This document shows positions 16,806 through 25,154 of a DNA stretch of 64,000 nt, one piece after another. The stretch is from Oligoflexia bacterium (GTDB taxonomy: Bacteria; Bdellovibrionota; Bdellovibrionia; JABDDW01). Numbering within the stretch: the stretch's first letter is position 1; each line of letters starts with the position of its first letter. The translations under genes were made by a program, and so were the position numbers. The stretch spans positions 186,001 to 250,000 of the forward strand of contig JADJXN010000002.1 of assembly GCA_016715815.1 (NCBI GenBank), given 5' to 3'. The notes beneath the pieces are model-generated. The model ran no database searches and was not told the DNA's origin. It saw only the letters and a list, made by a program, of their open reading frames with translations.

Positions 16806-17596
16806 TAAATAAAGCTAAACAAATAAGTTAAAATAAAATCCAAAATAATAATTAAAATAGCGTTTGTTACCACAGCTTGCGTTGTGGCGCGGCCCACGCC
16901 CTCAGCACCTGCTTTACATTCAAACCCGTAAAAGCAACTTACCACCGGAATAACACTACCAAACACAGCGGCCTTTACTAATGAAAGAAGAACATCTTTA
17001 AACTGCGCAAAGTGGTTCATAGCGTGCAAAAAAGACTGCCAAGAAAACCCCAATTCACTTGAGCTAACAAGCATGCAAAAAAATAAGCATGTTACATTGG
17101 CAAAAATAACAAGTATGACTGAGGAAATAATAGTAGCTAAAAACCTTGGCACTACAAGGTATCTAATAGGGTCAATGTTTAAAAGCTTTAGTGCATCAAT
17201 CTGTTCTGTCACCTTCATTGTGCCCACTTCAGCTGCAATGCCCGCTCCTACACGAGAAGTTAGTAAGAGGGCTGTGATAACAGCACCTAATTCACGCAAA
17301 ATTAAAAGGGCGGCAAAGCCTGGTACAAGTTGAGCTGAGCCTATAACTAATCTTATGTGGTAAGAATATTCAATAATTGTAACCGAAGCCGCAAAGCTAA
17401 CTGAAAATAAAATTATAAATGTACTTTTATAACCAATTTCATAAATTTGCTCTATTGTTTCTTTTATTCTTATGGGTGTGGAAATAAGAGTAATTAAAAA
17501 TTCGCTTAAATAATTAAGCCACAAATTCACGCCATGTGAAAACGTAAGAACCTTTTGGCCCGTAAAATCAATTAATTTTAAACTTGCTGCAAACAC
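16802..17596 (-). CDS. mlaE: MlaE-type permease, second copy
   Basis: Inner-membrane permease of an MCE lipid transporter, 264 residues, longer at the N-terminus than its neighbour. The family signature ELGAVITALLLTSRVGAGIAAEVGTMKVTEQIDALK is visible in pieces, with PIRYLVVPRF after it and several membrane helices. It follows the first permease with a one-base gap and is distinctly different in sequence from it, so this is an old paralogue pair, not a recent duplication. The two permeases probably form a heterodimer driven by the two upstream ATPases. Its stop overlaps the opposite-strand sigma-like gene by 4 bases. Confidence 0.88.
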   Translation of the reverse strand: MFAASLKLIDFTGQKVLTFSHGVNLWLNYLSEFLITLISTPIRIKETIEQIYEIGYKSTFIILFSVSFAASVTIIEYSYHIRLVIGSAQLVPGFAALLILRELGAVITALLLTSRVGAGIAAEVGTMKVTEQIDALKLLNIDPIRYLVVPRFLATIISSVILVIFANVTCLFFCMLVSSSELGFSWQSFLHAMNHFAQFKDVLLSLVKAAVFGSVIPVVSCFYGFECKAGAEGVGRATTQAVVTNAILIIILDFILTYLFSFIY

Positions 17597-17597
17597 T

Positions 17598-18359
17598 TTA
17601 TAAACCCCACGCTTTAAATAAATTTTCCACTAAAAAACTGGTAAACCAATCAAGTAAAGTTAGCCCCACCATGGTTGAAAGAGCTGTTGCCACAACAGAT
17701 CTTCCCACACCTTTTGAGCCTCCCGTTGTTGCATACCCTTTATATGTACAAATAGTTGCAATAAGAAGTGAGAACATAAAACATTTAAATAGCCCGCTAT
17801 AAACACTGCTCCATTTTACATAAGTTGGAATGGAGTTTATGTACTCAACCATATTCATATCAGCCACTACAGTTGCTAAAATGGCTCCACCCAAAATAGA
17901 CATTAAAAGGCCCGCTAAAAGTAAAAAGAAGCTACTAATAATTATGCCAACAAACCTTGGTGCAATTAAATATTGCATGGGGTTTGTGCCAAGGCATCTC
18001 ATGGCATCAATTTGTTCTGTCACCCGCATTGTTCCAAGTTCTGCTGATGTGTATGCGCCCACTTTTCCGCTTAGCATAAATGCAATTAAAAGTGGGCCAA
18101 GCTCTCTTATGGTCCCACTTGTTGAAAGGCCACCTAAAACACTTAAAGTATCAAATTGTTTTAATTGAGCATTAAATTGCACAGATAAAATAGCACCAAC
18201 AAAAAAGCCTGAAGAAACTGTGGTTGTTAAGGACTGTGTTGTAACATTATAAATTTGCTCAGAAACGCTTTTACTATCAGGTGGGGTTTTAAAAATGGTT
18301 TTTATAATGTCGTTTAAGAAAACAAGGGCTGAGCCAAGATCATCTAAAATTTTTATCAC
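17598..18359 (-). CDS. mlaE: MlaE-type permease, first copy
   Basis: Inner-membrane permease of an MCE/Mla phospholipid ABC transporter, 253 residues. Core motif: RELGPLLIAFMLSGKVGAY, AELGTMRVTEQIDAM, then the NPMQYLIAPRF segment, and multiple membrane helices. It overlaps the upstream ATPase gene by 4 bases and is followed after one base by a second, divergent MlaE. Together with MlaD (14678-15454) these give a complete inner-membrane transporter. No MlaB or MlaC gene is visible in the window. Confidence 0.92.
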   Translation of the reverse strand: MIKILDDLGSALVFLNDIIKTIFKTPPDSKSVSEQIYNVTTQSLTTTVSSGFFVGAILSVQFNAQLKQFDTLSVLGGLSTSGTIRELGPLLIAFMLSGKVGAYTSAELGTMRVTEQIDAMRCLGTNPMQYLIAPRFVGIIISSFFLLLAGLLMSILGGAILATVVADMNMVEYINSIPTYVKWSSVYSGLFKCFMFSLLIATICTYKGYATTGGSKGVGRSVVATALSTMVGLTLLDWFTSFLVENLFKAWGL

Positions 18360-19102
18360 TGGCTACCACCTTCTAAAACTTCTTTTAAAAACTCTTTTAC
18401 TAAAGGCACTTCAGAGGTTTTTAATTGTGAAGGTGTGCCTTCAGCCACAATTGCTCCTTCACTTAAAACAATAATTCTATCTGCTATATCTAAGGCACAC
18501 TTCATGTCATGGGAGACAACTACAGATGTTACGTTTAATTGGCGCGAGAGTTGTTGAATAAGCTGGTTAATGGCTGTAGTGGTCACGGGGTCAAGGCCCG
18601 TTGTGGGTTCATCATAGAGTAAATATTCCGGCTCAATGGCAATAGTTCTAGCCAAACTTGCTCGTTTTTGCATACCAAAGCTAAGTTGTTGGGGTAATTT
18701 TTCTTCAACATTTTCAAGATGCACCATTTGCAAATATTTTTCAGCTCTCGCCCTATATTCTTGCTCTGAAAGCTTTGGAAAATGTTTTCGCATCCCAAAG
18801 GCAAGGTTTTCATAAATGGTTAAAGAGTCAAAAAGGGCTGGCTGCTGAAATACCATTCCACATCTTTTTCTTATCGGAAAGTATTCTTTCTCTGAAAGTT
18901 TTGAAATTTCTTTTTCGTCTAAAATTATCTGCCCATCGTCGGGCTTTAATAAACCAACAATATTTTTTAATAAAACTGATTTCCCCGTGCCAGAGCGGCC
19001 CAAAATAAAAAGAATTTCGCCTTTTTTTAAACCAAAGCTTATTTTATTAAGCACAACTTTTGTTCCAAAACTTTTTTTAAGCCCCACTATTTCAAGCGAC
19101 AT
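18356..19102 (-). CDS. mlaF: MlaF-type ATPase with non-canonical signature motif
   Basis: ABC ATPase of the MCE transporter, 248 residues. Walker A is GRSGTGKS (35-42), Q-loop MVFQQPALFDS, Walker B LLYDEPTTGLDP with the catalytic Glu165, and switch His198 in SHDM. The signature motif reads LSFGMQ (140-145) where LSGGM is expected, so Phe142 replaces the first glycine. It overlaps the upstream ATPase by 11 bases and the permease by 4. The canonical Walker B and H-loop here and the canonical signature in the partner together make one complete ATP site in a heterodimer. Confidence 0.92.
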   Translation of the reverse strand: MSLEIVGLKKSFGTKVVLNKISFGLKKGEILFILGRSGTGKSVLLKNIVGLLKPDDGQIILDEKEISKLSEKEYFPIRKRCGMVFQQPALFDSLTIYENLAFGMRKHFPKLSEQEYRARAEKYLQMVHLENVEEKLPQQLSFGMQKRASLARTIAIEPEYLLYDEPTTGLDPVTTTAINQLIQQLSRQLNVTSVVVSHDMKCALDIADRIIVLSEGAIVAEGTPSQLKTSEVPLVKEFLKEVLEGGSQ

Positions 19103-19832
19103 TATTTGGTATTCCTTGAATAAAGTTTTGTATTTTTTTATCCGTAAAGGTTTTTGTTTCCTCTACAGAGCCCGTTATTACAAGCTCAGAATCCATGAGC
19201 ACTCCAATATTATCTGCAAGCTGGTAGGCTCTATTCATTTCATTTGTTATTGTCACTGTTGTTGCGTTTAATTTTTTATTTAGTTTTTTAATTAGCTCTA
19301 CAATATTTCTACTGGTTATGGGGTCAAGGCCGGCGGTGGGATCATCGTAATAAATAATTTCTGGGTCTAAAATCAACGCGCGTGCAATGCCTAAGCGTTT
19401 TTGCATGCCGCCGGAAATTTCATCCGGATATAAATTTTCTGCAGGCCCTAGTTCAACAGCGCTTAAATATTCTTTTACTTTTTCAGCAATTTTTTTCTCA
19501 TCAAGTTTAGCCACTTCTCTTAAGGGGAAGGCTAAATTTTCACCGACGGTTAAAGAGTCAAAAAGGGCGTTTTTTTGAAAAAGCATTCCCGTTTTGCTCA
19601 TTAATTCGGTTTTTTCTAAACGGCTTACTTTGTAGAGATTTTTGCCATTAATTAAAACCTCTCCTCTATGCGGCGCAGTCAGACCAGACAAAATTTTTAA
19701 AAGCGTTGATTTACCCTGGCCACTAGGCCCGACAATGACTAAATTCTCGCCTCGACGCACGGTGACGTTAATGCCATTTAGTAGATTTTCTGCCCCATCA
19801 AACCGATGAGTAAGTTGCTTTATTGCAATCAT
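19092..19832 (-). CDS. MlaF-like ATPase with degenerate catalytic residues
   Basis: First gene of the transporter unit, 246 residues. Walker A GPSGQGKS (35-42), Q-loop MLFQKNALFDS and a normal signature ISGGMQKR (139-146) are present. Walker B is YYDDPTAGLDP, with Asp164 in place of the catalytic Glu, and the switch-loop His is replaced by Asn197 (TITNEM). Both changes are known marks of the degenerate half of heterodimeric ABC proteins such as TAP1, so this subunit probably pairs with the next ATPase. The start is 81 bases from the divergent icd gene, and the two promoters must share that gap. Confidence 0.9.
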   Translation of the reverse strand: MIAIKQLTHRFDGAENLLNGINVTVRRGENLVIVGPSGQGKSTLLKILSGLTAPHRGEVLINGKNLYKVSRLEKTELMSKTGMLFQKNALFDSLTVGENLAFPLREVAKLDEKKIAEKVKEYLSAVELGPAENLYPDEISGGMQKRLGIARALILDPEIIYYDDPTAGLDPITSRNIVELIKKLNKKLNATTVTITNEMNRAYQLADNIGVLMDSELVITGSVEETKTFTDKKIQNFIQGIPNNVA

Positions 19833-19913
19833 GATTTTTTAATCGTCGCTGTTATTTTATGTGGTTGCAATCACTTTTGTTTTAACGATATTAAATGTTA
19901 CTGGAGAAAGCGT

Positions 19914-21164
19914 ATGGCACAGTATGAAAAGATCAAAATCCCCACCGGTGGCGATAAGATAAAAATTAGCGCGGGCGGAAAAATCTCAGTCCCCGCCAAC
20001 CCTATTATTGGTTTTATTCAAGGAGATGGCACGGGAGGCGATATTTGGAAGGCAAGCGTTCACGTTTTTGATGCCGCCGTTGAAAAAGCATACCATGGTA
20101 AAAAGAAAATCCATTGGATGGAAATTTACGCAGGCGACAAGGCGGCGCAAGTTTATAACGGCCAAGTTTTTCCAGCAGAAACATTAGAGGCTGTTAGAGA
20201 ATTTGTTGTGGCCATTAAAGGCCCCCTTTCAACACCAGTGGGCGGTGGCATGCGCTCTTTAAATGTAGCCATGAGAAAAGATTTAGATCTTTACGCTTGT
20301 GTCAGGCCTGTAAAATGGTATCCCGGCGTTCCCTCGCCTGTTGTTGAACCTCAAAAAGTTAACATGACAATTTTTAGAGAAAACACCGAAGACGTTTACG
20401 CCGGCATTGAATGGCCTGCGGGTTCACCTGAGGCAAATAAATTAATTGGTGTAATAAAAGATTTAAAAAAAGATATTCGAGAGCTATCTGCTATTGGCAT
20501 TAAACCCATGAGTGAGTTTGGCTCAAAACGCCTTGTGAAAAAAGCTATTGAGTACGCCATTGAAAATAAATGCCCCAGCGTAACCTTGGTACATAAAGGC
20601 AACATTATGAAGTTTACTGAAGGCGCTTTTAAAGATTGGGGATACCAAGTGGCCGCCAAAGAATTCGGTGGCTTAACAGTAACAGAAAATGATGTAAGTG
20701 AAAAATTTGGCGGAAAAGTTCCAGCAGGGAAAATTGTTATTAAAGACCGCATTGCAGACAACATGTTTCAACAAGCACTCTTACGCCCTGATGAATACTC
20801 TGTTATTGCAACACCCAACTTAAATGGAGATTACATATCTGACGCTTTGGCCGCTCAAGTGGGCGGATTAGGTATTGCTCCTGGTGGCAACATTGGCGAT
20901 GGCTATGCTGTATTTGAAGCCACCCACGGAACAGCGCCAAAGTATGCGGGGCTTGATAAAGTCAACCCAGGCTCTGTGATTTTAAGTGGTGTAATGATGC
21001 TTCAATACATGGGTTGGAATGAAGCCGCAAATTTAATTGAAAAAGGTTTAACAAAGACTATTGCAAATAAAACTGTAACTTATGATTTTGAACGCCAAAT
21101 GAAAGGGGCAAAACTTTTAAAGTGCTCTGAGTTTGGTGCCGAAATTGTAAATCAAATGAAATAA
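19914..21164 (+). CDS. icd: NADP-dependent isocitrate dehydrogenase
   Basis: TCA-cycle enzyme that oxidises isocitrate to 2-oxoglutarate. The start at 19914 follows a GGAGAAAG ribosome binding site and gives 416 residues, identical in length to the E. coli enzyme; the upstream in-frame ATG at 19806 lies within the start of the opposite ATPase gene. Visible motifs are the TPVGGGMRSLNVAMR segment with the substrate-binding Ser that IDH kinase phosphorylates in enterobacteria, FRENTEDVYAGIEW, TLVHKGNIMKFTEGAF, LNGDYISDALAAQVGG, FEATHGTAPKYAG and TVTYDFER. First of four collinear TCA genes. Confidence 0.97.
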   Translation: MAQYEKIKIPTGGDKIKISAGGKISVPANPIIGFIQGDGTGGDIWKASVHVFDAAVEKAYHGKKKIHWMEIYAGDKAAQVYNGQVFPAETLEAVREFVVAIKGPLSTPVGGGMRSLNVAMRKDLDLYACVRPVKWYPGVPSPVVEPQKVNMTIFRENTEDVYAGIEWPAGSPEANKLIGVIKDLKKDIRELSAIGIKPMSEFGSKRLVKKAIEYAIENKCPSVTLVHKGNIMKFTEGAFKDWGYQVAAKEFGGLTVTENDVSEKFGGKVPAGKIVIKDRIADNMFQQALLRPDEYSVIATPNLNGDYISDALAAQVGGLGIAPGGNIGDGYAVFEATHGTAPKYAGLDKVNPGSVILSGVMMLQYMGWNEAANLIEKGLTKTIANKTVTYDFERQMKGAKLLKCSEFGAEIVNQMK

Positions 21165-21178
21165 GAAGGAAAAATAAA

Positions 21179-22117
21179 ATGTCTGAATATAAACGCAAAA
21201 AAATTACTGTTGTTGGTGCGGGATTTGTTGGTTCAACCGCCGCGCACTGGGCCGCTCAAAAAGAATTAGGCGATGTTGTTTTAGTAGATATTAATGAGGG
21301 CGCAGCCAAGGGAAAAGCTTTGGATTTATACGAATCCTCTCCTGTTGAACAATTTGACGCACGCGTTATTGGTACAGCAAATTATGCCGACACCGCAGGT
21401 TCTGATGTTGCTATTATTACCGCAGGTCTTCCACGCAAACCCGGAATGAGCCGTGATGATTTATTAGCTACAAATTCTAAAATTGTTAAAGAATGCACTG
21501 AAGGCATTGCTAAATATTCTCCCAACTGCACATTAATTATTGTAAGTAACCCGCTTGATGCCATGGCCTATGTGGCCAAAAAAGTTTCTGGCTTTCCAAA
21601 AAACAGAGTTATCGGAATGGCTGGAGTTTTAGATGGCGCTAGATTTAGATCTTTTATTGCTGAAGAGTTAAAAGTAAGTGTAAAAGATGTTCAAGCTTTT
21701 GTTTTAGGCGGTCACGGAGACACCATGGTGCCCATGCCAAGACACTGCTCAGTTGGCGGAGTTCCTTTAATGGAAATTATGCCAAAAGACAGGCTCAATG
21801 CACTTTTAGAGCGTACCCGTAACGGGGGTGCAGAAATTGTTAATTTATTAAAAACTGGAAGCGCTTATTACGCGCCCTCAGCCTCTGCAGTACAAATGGC
21901 CGAAAGCATAATGAAGGATCAGAAAAGAATTCTACCTTGTGCCGCTTATCTTGATGGCGAGTATGGTGTTAAAGGCTTATTCATTGGCGTTTTATGTAAA
22001 TTAGGCGCAAATGGAATTGAGCAAGTCATTGAATTAAAATTAAATGATGAGGAAAAAGCAGGACTTCAAAAAAGTATTGCCGCCGTTGAAGATTTAGTAA
22101 AAGCGTTAAAATTTTAA
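21179..22117 (+). CDS. mdh: Malate dehydrogenase (LDH-like type)
   Basis: Oxidises malate to oxaloacetate with NAD. The 312-residue product belongs to the lactate-dehydrogenase-like malate dehydrogenases: VVGAGFVGSTAAHW dinucleotide-binding loop, Asp at the end of the second strand (VLVDI), AGLPRKPGMSRDDLL with the Arg pair of the mobile loop, VSNPLDAMAYV, and the catalytic HGDTMVPM. It starts 14 bases after icd and has GAAGGA upstream. The fixed order icd-mdh-sucC-sucD suggests a TCA operon. Confidence 0.96.
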   Translation: MSEYKRKKITVVGAGFVGSTAAHWAAQKELGDVVLVDINEGAAKGKALDLYESSPVEQFDARVIGTANYADTAGSDVAIITAGLPRKPGMSRDDLLATNSKIVKECTEGIAKYSPNCTLIIVSNPLDAMAYVAKKVSGFPKNRVIGMAGVLDGARFRSFIAEELKVSVKDVQAFVLGGHGDTMVPMPRHCSVGGVPLMEIMPKDRLNALLERTRNGGAEIVNLLKTGSAYYAPSASAVQMAESIMKDQKRILPCAAYLDGEYGVKGLFIGVLCKLGANGIEQVIELKLNDEEKAGLQKSIAAVEDLVKALKF

Positions 22118-22127
22118 AGGAACAAAA

Positions 22128-23297
22128 ATGAACATACATGAGTATCAGGGTAAAGCTTTGCTTGGAGCCATGGGCGTAAAAGTTCCTCAAGGAAAGCCCG
22201 CTTTTAGCGTTGAAGAAGCTGTTAAAGTAGCAAAAACTTTACCTGGCCCCGTTTATGTTGTTAAAGCACAGATTCATGCGGGCGGCAGAGGAAAAGCGGG
22301 CGGAGTAAAAGTTGTAAAATCCATTGAAGAAGTTGAAAAAGCAGCTAAAGAAATTTTAGGCAAAACTCTGGTAACTCATCAAACCGGCCCCGAAGGAAAA
22401 GAAGTAAAAAAATTATTAATAGAAAATGGCTGCAAAATTAAAAAAGAATATTATGTGGGCTGTGTTTTAGATCGCGCCATTGGAAAAGTTGTAATGATGG
22501 CATCATCAGAGGGCGGAGTTGAAATTGAAACTGTGGCTGAAAAAACTCCTGAGAAAATTTTTAAAGAAGCCATTGACCCAGCTGTTGGTTTACAACCCTT
22601 TCAGGCGCGAAAGCTTGCTTTTGCCATTGGAATTCATCCGGATTGTATTAATAAAGCCTCAAAGTTTTTTACATCTTTATATGAGGCCTACATTAAGTAC
22701 GACTGCTCCATTGCGGAAATTAACCCGCTCGTTGAGACTGAAGACAAGGATATTTTAGCACTTGATGCTAAATTAAATTTTGACGACAACGCTTTATATC
22801 GCCATCCAGAAATTATGGAGCTCAGAGATTTAGACGAAGAAAACCCAAACGAGATTGAAGCTTCAAAATACGGGCTAAGCTACATTAGCCTTGATGGCAG
22901 CATTGGCTGCTTAGTAAATGGCGCAGGCCTTGCCATGGCCACCATGGATATTATTAAACTTCACGGCGGAGAGCCCGCAAACTTTTTAGATGTGGGCGGA
23001 GGCGCAGATAAAACAAAAGTAACTGCCGCTTTTAAAATTATTTTAAGTGATAAAAATGTTCGTGCCATTTTAGTTAATATTTTTGGTGGCATTATGAAGT
23101 GTGACATTATTGCTGAAGGCGTTATTGCCGCAGCAAAAGAAGTGGGTTTAAAAGTACCTCTTGTTGTGCGCCTTGAAGGCACAAACGCAGATAAGGGAAA
23201 AGAAATTTTAAATTCTTCTGGCTTAAAAATTACAGCAGCTGAGGGAATGGCAGATGCTGCTAAAAAAGTGGTGGCGGCTAGCGGGGGTGGAAAATGA
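22128..23297 (+). CDS. sucC: Succinyl-CoA ligase beta subunit
   Basis: Nucleotide-binding beta subunit of succinyl-CoA synthetase, 389 residues, normal length. It opens with MNIHEYQGKALL, has the ATP-grasp features (VVKAQIHAGGRGKAGGVK, the CSIAEINPL metal-binding segment) and the C-terminal ligase domain (NFLDVGGGA, FGGIMKCDIIAEG, VVRLEGTN). It starts 10 bases after mdh with AAGGAA upstream, and overlaps sucD by 4 bases (ATGA). Confidence 0.97.
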   Translation: MNIHEYQGKALLGAMGVKVPQGKPAFSVEEAVKVAKTLPGPVYVVKAQIHAGGRGKAGGVKVVKSIEEVEKAAKEILGKTLVTHQTGPEGKEVKKLLIENGCKIKKEYYVGCVLDRAIGKVVMMASSEGGVEIETVAEKTPEKIFKEAIDPAVGLQPFQARKLAFAIGIHPDCINKASKFFTSLYEAYIKYDCSIAEINPLVETEDKDILALDAKLNFDDNALYRHPEIMELRDLDEENPNEIEASKYGLSYISLDGSIGCLVNGAGLAMATMDIIKLHGGEPANFLDVGGGADKTKVTAAFKIILSDKNVRAILVNIFGGIMKCDIIAEGVIAAAKEVGLKVPLVVRLEGTNADKGKEILNSSGLKITAAEGMADAAKKVVAASGGGK

Positions 23298-24160
23298 GCA
23301 TTATGGTTAATAAGAATACGAAGGTTATTTGCCAAGGCCTCACAGGTTCCCAAGGTACGTTTCATACAAAACAAGCCATTGAATACGGCACCAAAATGGT
23401 GGGCGGAGTAACCCCTGGTAAAGGCGGAATGACTCATGAAGGCTTGCCTGTTTTTAACACCGTTGAAGAAGCTGTTAAAAAAACAGGCGCTAATGCCAGT
23501 GTCATTTATGTGCCTCCACCATTTGCTGCAGATTCTATAATGGAAGCAGTAGATGCAAAATTGGATTTAGTTGTTTGCATTACCGAAGGAATTCCTGTTT
23601 TGGATATGATTCGGGTTAAACAATTTATGCGTGGTAAAAAAACCAGACTTGTTGGACCAAATTGCCCCGGCGTTATAACACCCGGGGAGTGCAAAATTGG
23701 AATTATGCCAGGCCACATTCATAAACCAGGACGTATTGGAGTTTTATCACGTTCAGGTACATTAACTTACGAGGCCGTGGGGCAGTTATCAAAACTTGGT
23801 GTTGGGCAAAGTAGCTGCATTGGCATTGGAGGGGATCCTGTTAATGGCACAAATTTTATTGATGTGCTTGAGATGTTCCAGGCCGACAAGGATACTGATG
23901 CCGTAATCATGATTGGCGAAATTGGCGGCTCTGCCGAAGAAGAAGCTGCCGCCTGGATTAAAAAGAATTTTAAAAAACCAATTGTCAGCTTTATTGCAGG
24001 AGCCACAGCACCCAAAGGTAAGCGCATGGGTCACGCAGGCGCAATTATTAGTGGCGGGCACGGAACTGCTGAGGAAAAATTTGAAGCACTGCAGTCTGCG
24101 GGTTGCAAAATTGCACGCTCTCCCGCAGATCTTGCTAGCACACTAAAGGCCGCGCTATAA
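23294..24160 (+). CDS. sucD: Succinyl-CoA ligase alpha subunit
   Basis: CoA-binding alpha subunit of succinyl-CoA synthetase, 288 residues. The CoA loop GLTGSQGTFH, YVPPPFAADSI, GPNCPGVITPGECKIGIMPG, the SRSGTLTYEA segment, GIGGDPVNGTNF and the phosphorylated His in MGHAGAIISGG are all present. It ends the TCA cluster icd-mdh-sucC-sucD. No hairpin terminator is obvious in the 25 bases before the next, convergent gene. Confidence 0.97.
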   Translation: MSIMVNKNTKVICQGLTGSQGTFHTKQAIEYGTKMVGGVTPGKGGMTHEGLPVFNTVEEAVKKTGANASVIYVPPPFAADSIMEAVDAKLDLVVCITEGIPVLDMIRVKQFMRGKKTRLVGPNCPGVITPGECKIGIMPGHIHKPGRIGVLSRSGTLTYEAVGQLSKLGVGQSSCIGIGGDPVNGTNFIDVLEMFQADKDTDAVIMIGEIGGSAEEEAAAWIKKNFKKPIVSFIAGATAPKGKRMGHAGAIISGGHGTAEEKFEALQSAGCKIARSPADLASTLKAAL

Positions 24161-24185
24161 TTCGCTTTTCTTTTTACATAAGTCT

Positions 24186-24665
24186 TTATTTACAAACTAA
24201 GAGATTCGCCTCGTAATAATTCTGTGGATTTAAAATAGTTTTGATTTCAAATTTACCATTGTAATCAAGGCCAGCTATTTGCATCTTTAAAATTTCTATT
24301 TTTTCTTTATCTGTTAGCGGGCCGTAGGGGCGGAGGCAATTCCAACCATAACCCCAGCGATACGTTGTGGGAAGATAAGGAACGCCTCCCATACGAACGG
24401 ATTTAAAGTAAAGCTCTGCAATTTTAGGATATCCCTTTTTGAAAATACATAGCCCCAAAGCTTTATCTGCAGACAATCTTTCCTCTTTAGTGCCGCCCAC
24501 CCAGTATTTTTTGTCATGCTCTACACAACAATCAACCCAGGCTTGTTCTTGTAATTTAGGGATCCCATTAGGCGAAGCCGAGCAGCCATCAGAGGTAAAA
24601 GGGCACAATTGCGGCTTAAAAGCACTTGATTGCAAGAATATTAACACTATCTTTATGGCCAGCAT
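24186..24665 (-). CDS. Exported phospholipase A2-like protein
   Basis: Starting at the ATG at 24665 gives 159 residues beginning with a signal peptide (MLAIKIVLIFLQSSAF). The motif WVDCCVEHDKKYWVGG places a Cys-Cys-x-x-His-Asp dyad as in phospholipase A2 enzymes (CCxxHD), followed by AD-x5-C as in bacterial PLA2-like proteins, and CSASPNG precedes it like a calcium-loop region. Several further cysteines are consistent with disulfides in the periplasm. The longer start at 24704 would put polar residues ahead of the signal. It lies alone between sucD and ndk on the other strand. Lipase activity is inferred, not shown. Confidence 0.6.
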   Translation of the reverse strand: MLAIKIVLIFLQSSAFKPQLCPFTSDGCSASPNGIPKLQEQAWVDCCVEHDKKYWVGGTKEERLSADKALGLCIFKKGYPKIAELYFKSVRMGGVPYLPTTYRWGYGWNCLRPYGPLTDKEKIEILKMQIAGLDYNGKFEIKTILNPQNYYEANLLVCK

Positions 24666-24731
24666 GTCCTCAAGGGTTGCAAACCAAATACCAATACGGT
24701 ACAAGAATCGCCGTAGCCATAGGAGGATTAA

Positions 24732-25151
24732 ATGGAACAGACATTAAGTATTATTAAACCAAATGGAGTTAAAAAAAATCTAATTGGTAAAATTGTAGAC
24801 AAGTTTGAAACAAACAACCTTAAAATTGCCGCGGCAAAACTTGTTAGGCTTAGTAAAGCACAGGCCGAGGGCTTTTATGCTGAACACAAAGAGCGCCCAT
24901 TTTTTGGTGAACTTGTAAGCTTTATGACCTCAGGCCCAGTTATGATTATGGTTTTACAAGGTGATGGCGCTGTTGATAAAAACCGAAAAATCATGGGCGC
25001 AACAGATCCTAAAAAGGCAGAAGCGGGAACCATTAGAGCTCTTTGGGGCGATAGCATGGGAGAAAACACAGTTCACGGCTCAGACTCCCCCACAAGTGCT
25101 AAGCGTGAGATTGCTTATTTTTTTGAAGCTAATGAGCTTGTAAATAAATAA
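24732..25151 (+). CDS. ndk: Nucleoside diphosphate kinase
   Basis: Transfers the gamma-phosphate of ATP to nucleoside diphosphates through a phospho-His intermediate. The 139-residue product has the family features: TLSIIKPNGVKKN at the start, YAEHKERPFF, GPVMIMVLQG, GATDPKKAEAGTIR and the active-site motif NTVHGSDSPTSAKREI. A strong AGGAGG lies before the ATG. It is followed after 3 bases by the rRNA methyltransferase gene. Confidence 0.97.
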   Translation: MEQTLSIIKPNGVKKNLIGKIVDKFETNNLKIAAAKLVRLSKAQAEGFYAEHKERPFFGELVSFMTSGPVMIMVLQGDGAVDKNRKIMGATDPKKAEAGTIRALWGDSMGENTVHGSDSPTSAKREIAYFFEANELVNK

Positions 25152-25154
25152 TTT

